NCBI RefSeq assembly: GCF_963675985.1 | Contig: NZ_OY780958.1 | Span: 1,612,001 to 1,676,000, forward strand | DNA length: 64,000 nt | Reading direction: 5' to 3' | Source: an uncultured Roseibium sp. | GTDB lineage: Bacteria > Pseudomonadota > Alphaproteobacteria > Rhizobiales > Stappiaceae | Part shown: positions 61,762 to 64,000 of the stretch, piece by piece | Layout: each line of letters starts with the position of its first letter | How positions within the stretch are numbered: the stretch's first letter is position 1 | The notes under the pieces: generated by a model | Told to the model about the DNA's origin: nothing | Databases searched by the model: none | Seen by the model: the letters and a program-made list of their open reading frames with translations, nothing else | Made by a program: the position numbers and the translations under genes

Positions 61762-61773
61762 AATGTATACATT
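61762..61773. promoter_or_regulatory. GntR/FadR-subfamily operator candidate
   Basis: AATGTATACATT is a perfect 12-bp palindrome containing TGTATACA, which fits the GT-N-AC consensus of FadR/FCD GntR proteins. It lies directly before the ribosome site of the molybdopterin-subunit gene. No GntR gene is in the window, so the regulator must be elsewhere. Confidence 0.55.
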
Positions 61774-61902
61774 CAGGAGAGTAGTCAACGGTGATCGCAC
61801 GTCAATCACTTGGCGCGATGATTTTCAAGTTTTGACGGTGTTATTATATGAAGTTGGCAACCATATCCGGTGCGGCGGGAACGAGCCCAATTTTCAGGCA
61901 CC

Positions 61903-61926
61903 TCTTTGCGATGGATCTTTGCGATG
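61903..61926. repeat. Tandem 11-bp direct repeat
   Basis: TCTTTGCGATG occurs at 61903-61913 and again at 61916-61926 (13-bp step) in the 220-bp divergent gap upstream of the small coiled-coil gene. Possible tandem protein-binding sites or chance. Confidence 0.35.
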
Positions 61927-62030
61927 CATCAATGAGAGAAAAAATCCTGGTTGCCATGGTTCCACCAAATTGGAGCTTCCTATTCTGGTATGAACAGAAA
62001 GCATCCCCGAACAGGCAAGGGACGGACAAG

Positions 62031-62327
62031 ATGACCACCGAAAATTATCCGAAACATCTCGAGGAACGGCTGCAGTCTTTGGAAGCCGAAATTGAGCGAG
62101 CCCAGAAAAAGCTGGCCGAAGAGTCACCCACTCACAAGGTCGAGGCTGCCGGGGAATTGACGGTTCTGGAAAAAATGCATCAGGACATCGCAGAGAAGCT
62201 GAAAGCCGCGACAGCGGAGCATGCGGAAAAGTGGTCATTGGCGCATGAAGAGATGCAGAAGGATATCGACGCCCTTTACGAATCGCTGGATCGCTGGGTC
62301 ATGAAGTACTCAAAGCCCGGTGTCTGA
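62031..62327 (+). CDS. Small coiled-coil protein of unknown function
   Basis: This 98-residue protein starts at 62031 behind AAGGGACGG. It is almost entirely helical with two heptad-rich segments (HLEERLQSLEAEIERAQKKL and LEKMHQDIAEKLKAATAEHA) and ends DRWVMKYSKPGV. No signal peptide and no catalytic motif. I recognise no family. It is the only plus-strand gene in this region, so it is probably transcribed alone. Confidence 0.7.
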   Translation: MTTENYPKHLEERLQSLEAEIERAQKKLAEESPTHKVEAAGELTVLEKMHQDIAEKLKAATAEHAEKWSLAHEEMQKDIDALYESLDRWVMKYSKPGV

Positions 62328-62420
62328 TCGACTGTAATCCCCGGTTTCAGGTCAGGGAGAAGGCTTCAGCGTTCTTCCTGCCTTGCTGCCGGTCGTAAGC
62401 CGCCGGTTCCAGCCAAATTT

Positions 62421-63386
62421 TCAGAGCCGCAGCAGCTTCTTCGCGTTGCCGTTGAAGATCGCGTTTTTCGTTCCTTCCTCGATCGGGCTGTTGCGCAGCC
62501 AGGCTACGCCATCCGTATTGGAGACATATGGCCAGTCGACCGCAAACAGGATGTGATCGGCTCCTATCGCTTCCAGGCAGCATTGAAGGGCTGCGTCGGA
62601 AAAGAACCCGCTCGTCGTGATATGGAAGTTGTTGCGGAAGATGTCCCCAAAGTACGTGGAGGCGTTTTCCGGTCGGGACAACGCTTCGTCGATTCGCGGC
62701 AACAGGAAGGGGATCGCCTCTCCGAGGTGGCCGAGAATGATCTTCAGATCCGGGTATCTGTCAAAGACGCCGCTCAGGATCAGACGGACTGCATGCGTTC
62801 CTGTTTCGACGCCGAAACCCCAGGCCGCCTTCACCAGGGCCGGATGGCTTTCATCGTAAGGGGCGTAGTAGCTGGCGGTGACGGATTTGTCCGGCAGGGC
62901 GGGGTGCAGGTAGATCGGCACGTCGAGGGCCGCTGCCCGTTCGTAGATCGGCCAGAAGTCCTCCCCATCGGTGAACCTGCCGCGGCTCAGTCCGTGGATC
63001 ATGGCGCCTTTCAGTCCGAGGTCTTCGACCGCACGGGTCAATTCGTCTGCTGCCTTCTGCGGCATCATGGTCGGGATCATGGCAAAGCCGGCAAAACGGT
63101 GGGGTGCTTCGCGGATCACCGTGGCAAGGGCATCGTTGACATTGCGGCACGCCTCAAGGGCAACCTCATCGGACAGGCGCTGGCTTCCGGGTGACTGGTG
63201 CGACAACACCTGCATATCGATGCCGGCTGCATCCATTTCCTGGATCCGGATGCCGGCAAAATCGTAAAGACGATCTCTGATGGCAGAGGGCGGATCGGCC
63301 GCAGGTCCCAGGTATCCGGCAAGGGTCGGGTGCATGAAATGCTCTTCCAGGGCGATAATCCCCGGCCCGTTCTTTTCGGCGCTCAT
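62421..63386 (-). CDS. Amidohydrolase-family decarboxylase (gamma-resorcylate decarboxylase-like)
   Basis: This 321-residue protein has the IIALEEHFMHP motif with metal ligands E14 and H16, H161 in IYLHPALPD, H219 in ILGHLGEAIPF and D283 in AVDWPYVSN, the ligand set of ACMSD/gamma-resorcylate decarboxylases. Sequence across the whole length matches 2,6-dihydroxybenzoate decarboxylases. With the hydroxyquinol-type dioxygenase nearby this hints at a resorcylate-to-hydroxyquinol branch, but the resorcinol hydroxylase and maleylacetate reductase are not in the window. GGGAGG precedes the ATG. Confidence 0.82.
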   Translation of the reverse strand: MSAEKNGPGIIALEEHFMHPTLAGYLGPAADPPSAIRDRLYDFAGIRIQEMDAAGIDMQVLSHQSPGSQRLSDEVALEACRNVNDALATVIREAPHRFAGFAMIPTMMPQKAADELTRAVEDLGLKGAMIHGLSRGRFTDGEDFWPIYERAAALDVPIYLHPALPDKSVTASYYAPYDESHPALVKAAWGFGVETGTHAVRLILSGVFDRYPDLKIILGHLGEAIPFLLPRIDEALSRPENASTYFGDIFRNNFHITTSGFFSDAALQCCLEAIGADHILFAVDWPYVSNTDGVAWLRNSPIEEGTKNAIFNGNAKKLLRL

Positions 63387-63464
63387 GCACAGACCTCCCA
63401 CCGGCGTGTCGTCTTACGCAGTCGCTGCCCCACGTACTTGGGTCATGACCGCGTTTCGAGATCT

Positions 63465-63495
63465 GTTATAATGCAAACGATTGCGTATTTTTCAA
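63465..63495 (-). promoter_or_regulatory. Minus-strand promoter with LacI-type operator
   Basis: On the minus strand TTGAAA (63490-63495) is followed by TATAAC or an overlapping -10 near 63465-63470. Between them lies TGCAAACGATTGCG (63472-63485), close to the TGCAA-N-CG-N-TTGCA consensus of LacI-family operators. A LacI gene ends just upstream on the same strand (63532), and the decarboxylase gene begins 79 bp downstream, so repression of the latter is likely. Confidence 0.55.
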
Positions 63496-63531
63496 TGTCT
63501 TTTCGTTTGTTACCGTCATTTCTGACATTGA

Positions 63532-64000
63532 TCAGGATCGGTCTGGCTTAATGCGTTTCACGCTGCCGCGTTCGATCAGCTTGACCGGCAGGATCGTGGT
63601 TCGGGGAATGGTCGCTTCGGGCTCCGTCATCATCTTGACGAGAAGCTCCGCGCTCATACGACCGGCATCGAACTGCTGGATCCGGATGGTCGTAAGGCCA
63701 GGCGGAATGAGGTCCAGGAACGGGATGTCATTGTAACCGGTGACGGACACATCGTCCGGACAAGACAGGCCGCGACGGTTGAGTTCATCGATGGCGCCAA
63801 GGGCCAGTCTGTCGTTGGCGCAAAGGATGGCGGTAAATTTCCAACCTGATTCCAGAAGGTCCCGTGTGCAACGGCGACCTTCGTCTTCGTCAAAGTGGGA
63901 CGAAATTGCGATCGCGTTTTCCGGCAGATTTAAGCCAAGGTCTTGAACGGCCTTCTTGAATGCTTCCATGCGGTCGCGACCGGTGGACAGGGTTTGCGGT
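63532..64000 (-). CDS. LacI-family transcriptional regulator (N-terminus beyond window)
   Basis: The C-terminal 155 or so residues of a LacI-type ligand-binding domain are visible: TLSTGRDRMEAFKKAVQDLG at the window edge, FTAILCANDRLALGAIDELN, DDVSVTGYNDIPFLDLIPPG and LTTIRIQQFDAGRMSAELLV. The DNA-binding domain lies past position 64000. It is upstream of and co-oriented with the decarboxylase gene and a LacI-type operator lies between them. Confidence 0.88.
   Translation of the reverse strand, partial: PQTLSTGRDRMEAFKKAVQDLGLNLPENAIAISSHFDEDEGRRCTRDLLESGWKFTAILCANDRLALGAIDELNRRGLSCPDDVSVTGYNDIPFLDLIPPGLTTIRIQQFDAGRMSAELLVKMMTEPEATIPRTTILPVKLIERGSVKRIKPDRS

Overview
The window looks like the chromosome of an aerobic, heterotrophic, GC-rich alphaproteobacterium. 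The reasons are gene content (a box benzoyl-CoA cluster with a BoxR-type regulator, FkbM and glycosyltransferase genes, several branched-chain-type and polyamine-type ABC importers), frequent ATGA/TTGA stop-start overlaps, and an interspersed palindromic element at 34351-34454 of a kind common in Hyphomicrobiales-like genomes. The genus cannot be told from this sequence. No rRNA, tRNA, CRISPR array, transposase or phage gene was seen.

Layout. (1) 1-5362: a PepSY/DUF2271/cytochrome b561 redox cluster with its own two-component system; the cytochrome gene is a pseudogene. (2) 5640-24558, all on the + strand: an aerobic benzoate (box) locus. It holds a HAAT-type ABC importer whose binding protein is frameshifted, a DUF4863 protein, benzoate-CoA ligase, an alpha/beta hydrolase, boxD, a DUF309 protein, boxC, boxB, boxA, a thioesterase, boxR, a fused enoyl-CoA hydratase/3-hydroxyacyl-CoA dehydrogenase and a zinc alcohol dehydrogenase. 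AT-rich TGCA-containing boxes precede most of its transcription units. (3) 24600-35357: a 2-oxoglutarate/Fe(II) oxygenase divergent from a spermidine/putrescine-type ABC importer that runs into an isochorismatase-like hydrolase and an unrecognised protein; converging on it are a deacetylase, an amidohydrolase and a metallo-beta-lactamase-fold hydrolase. This looks like uptake and breakdown of an unknown, probably nitrogen-containing, compound. (4) 35630-40566: surface-polysaccharide glycosyltransferases and a FkbM methyltransferase. (5) 40908-44647: an MFS transporter and an exbB-exbD-exbD-tonB energy module. (6) 44968-48375: a LysR regulator with two tandem HTH domains divergent from a LigM-like aromatic O-demethylase, plus a glutathione transferase.

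(7) 48659-58430: two convergent operons, one for a second complete HAAT importer plus hydrolase, the other for TetR, an enoyl-CoA hydratase, an acyl-CoA ligase and two MaoC half-proteins. Both outer promoters carry the same 22-bp TetR-type operator in inverted orientation, so the module is bracketed by its own operator. (8) 58499-64000: an intradiol (hydroxyquinol-type) dioxygenase, a lone CoxL-type molybdopterin subunit, a small coiled-coil protein, a gamma-resorcylate-decarboxylase-like amidohydrolase and a LacI regulator cut by the window end.

How they work together. The window is largely an aromatic and organic-acid catabolic region. Benzoate would be imported, activated to benzoyl-CoA, epoxidised by BoxAB, ring-opened by BoxC, oxidised by BoxD, and carried through hydratase/dehydrogenase steps to 3-oxoadipyl-CoA; the final thiolase is not in the window. 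LigM-like demethylation, the dioxygenase and the decarboxylase-like protein add other aromatic branches. The TetR-controlled module probably activates and degrades an unidentified carboxylic acid by a CoA route.
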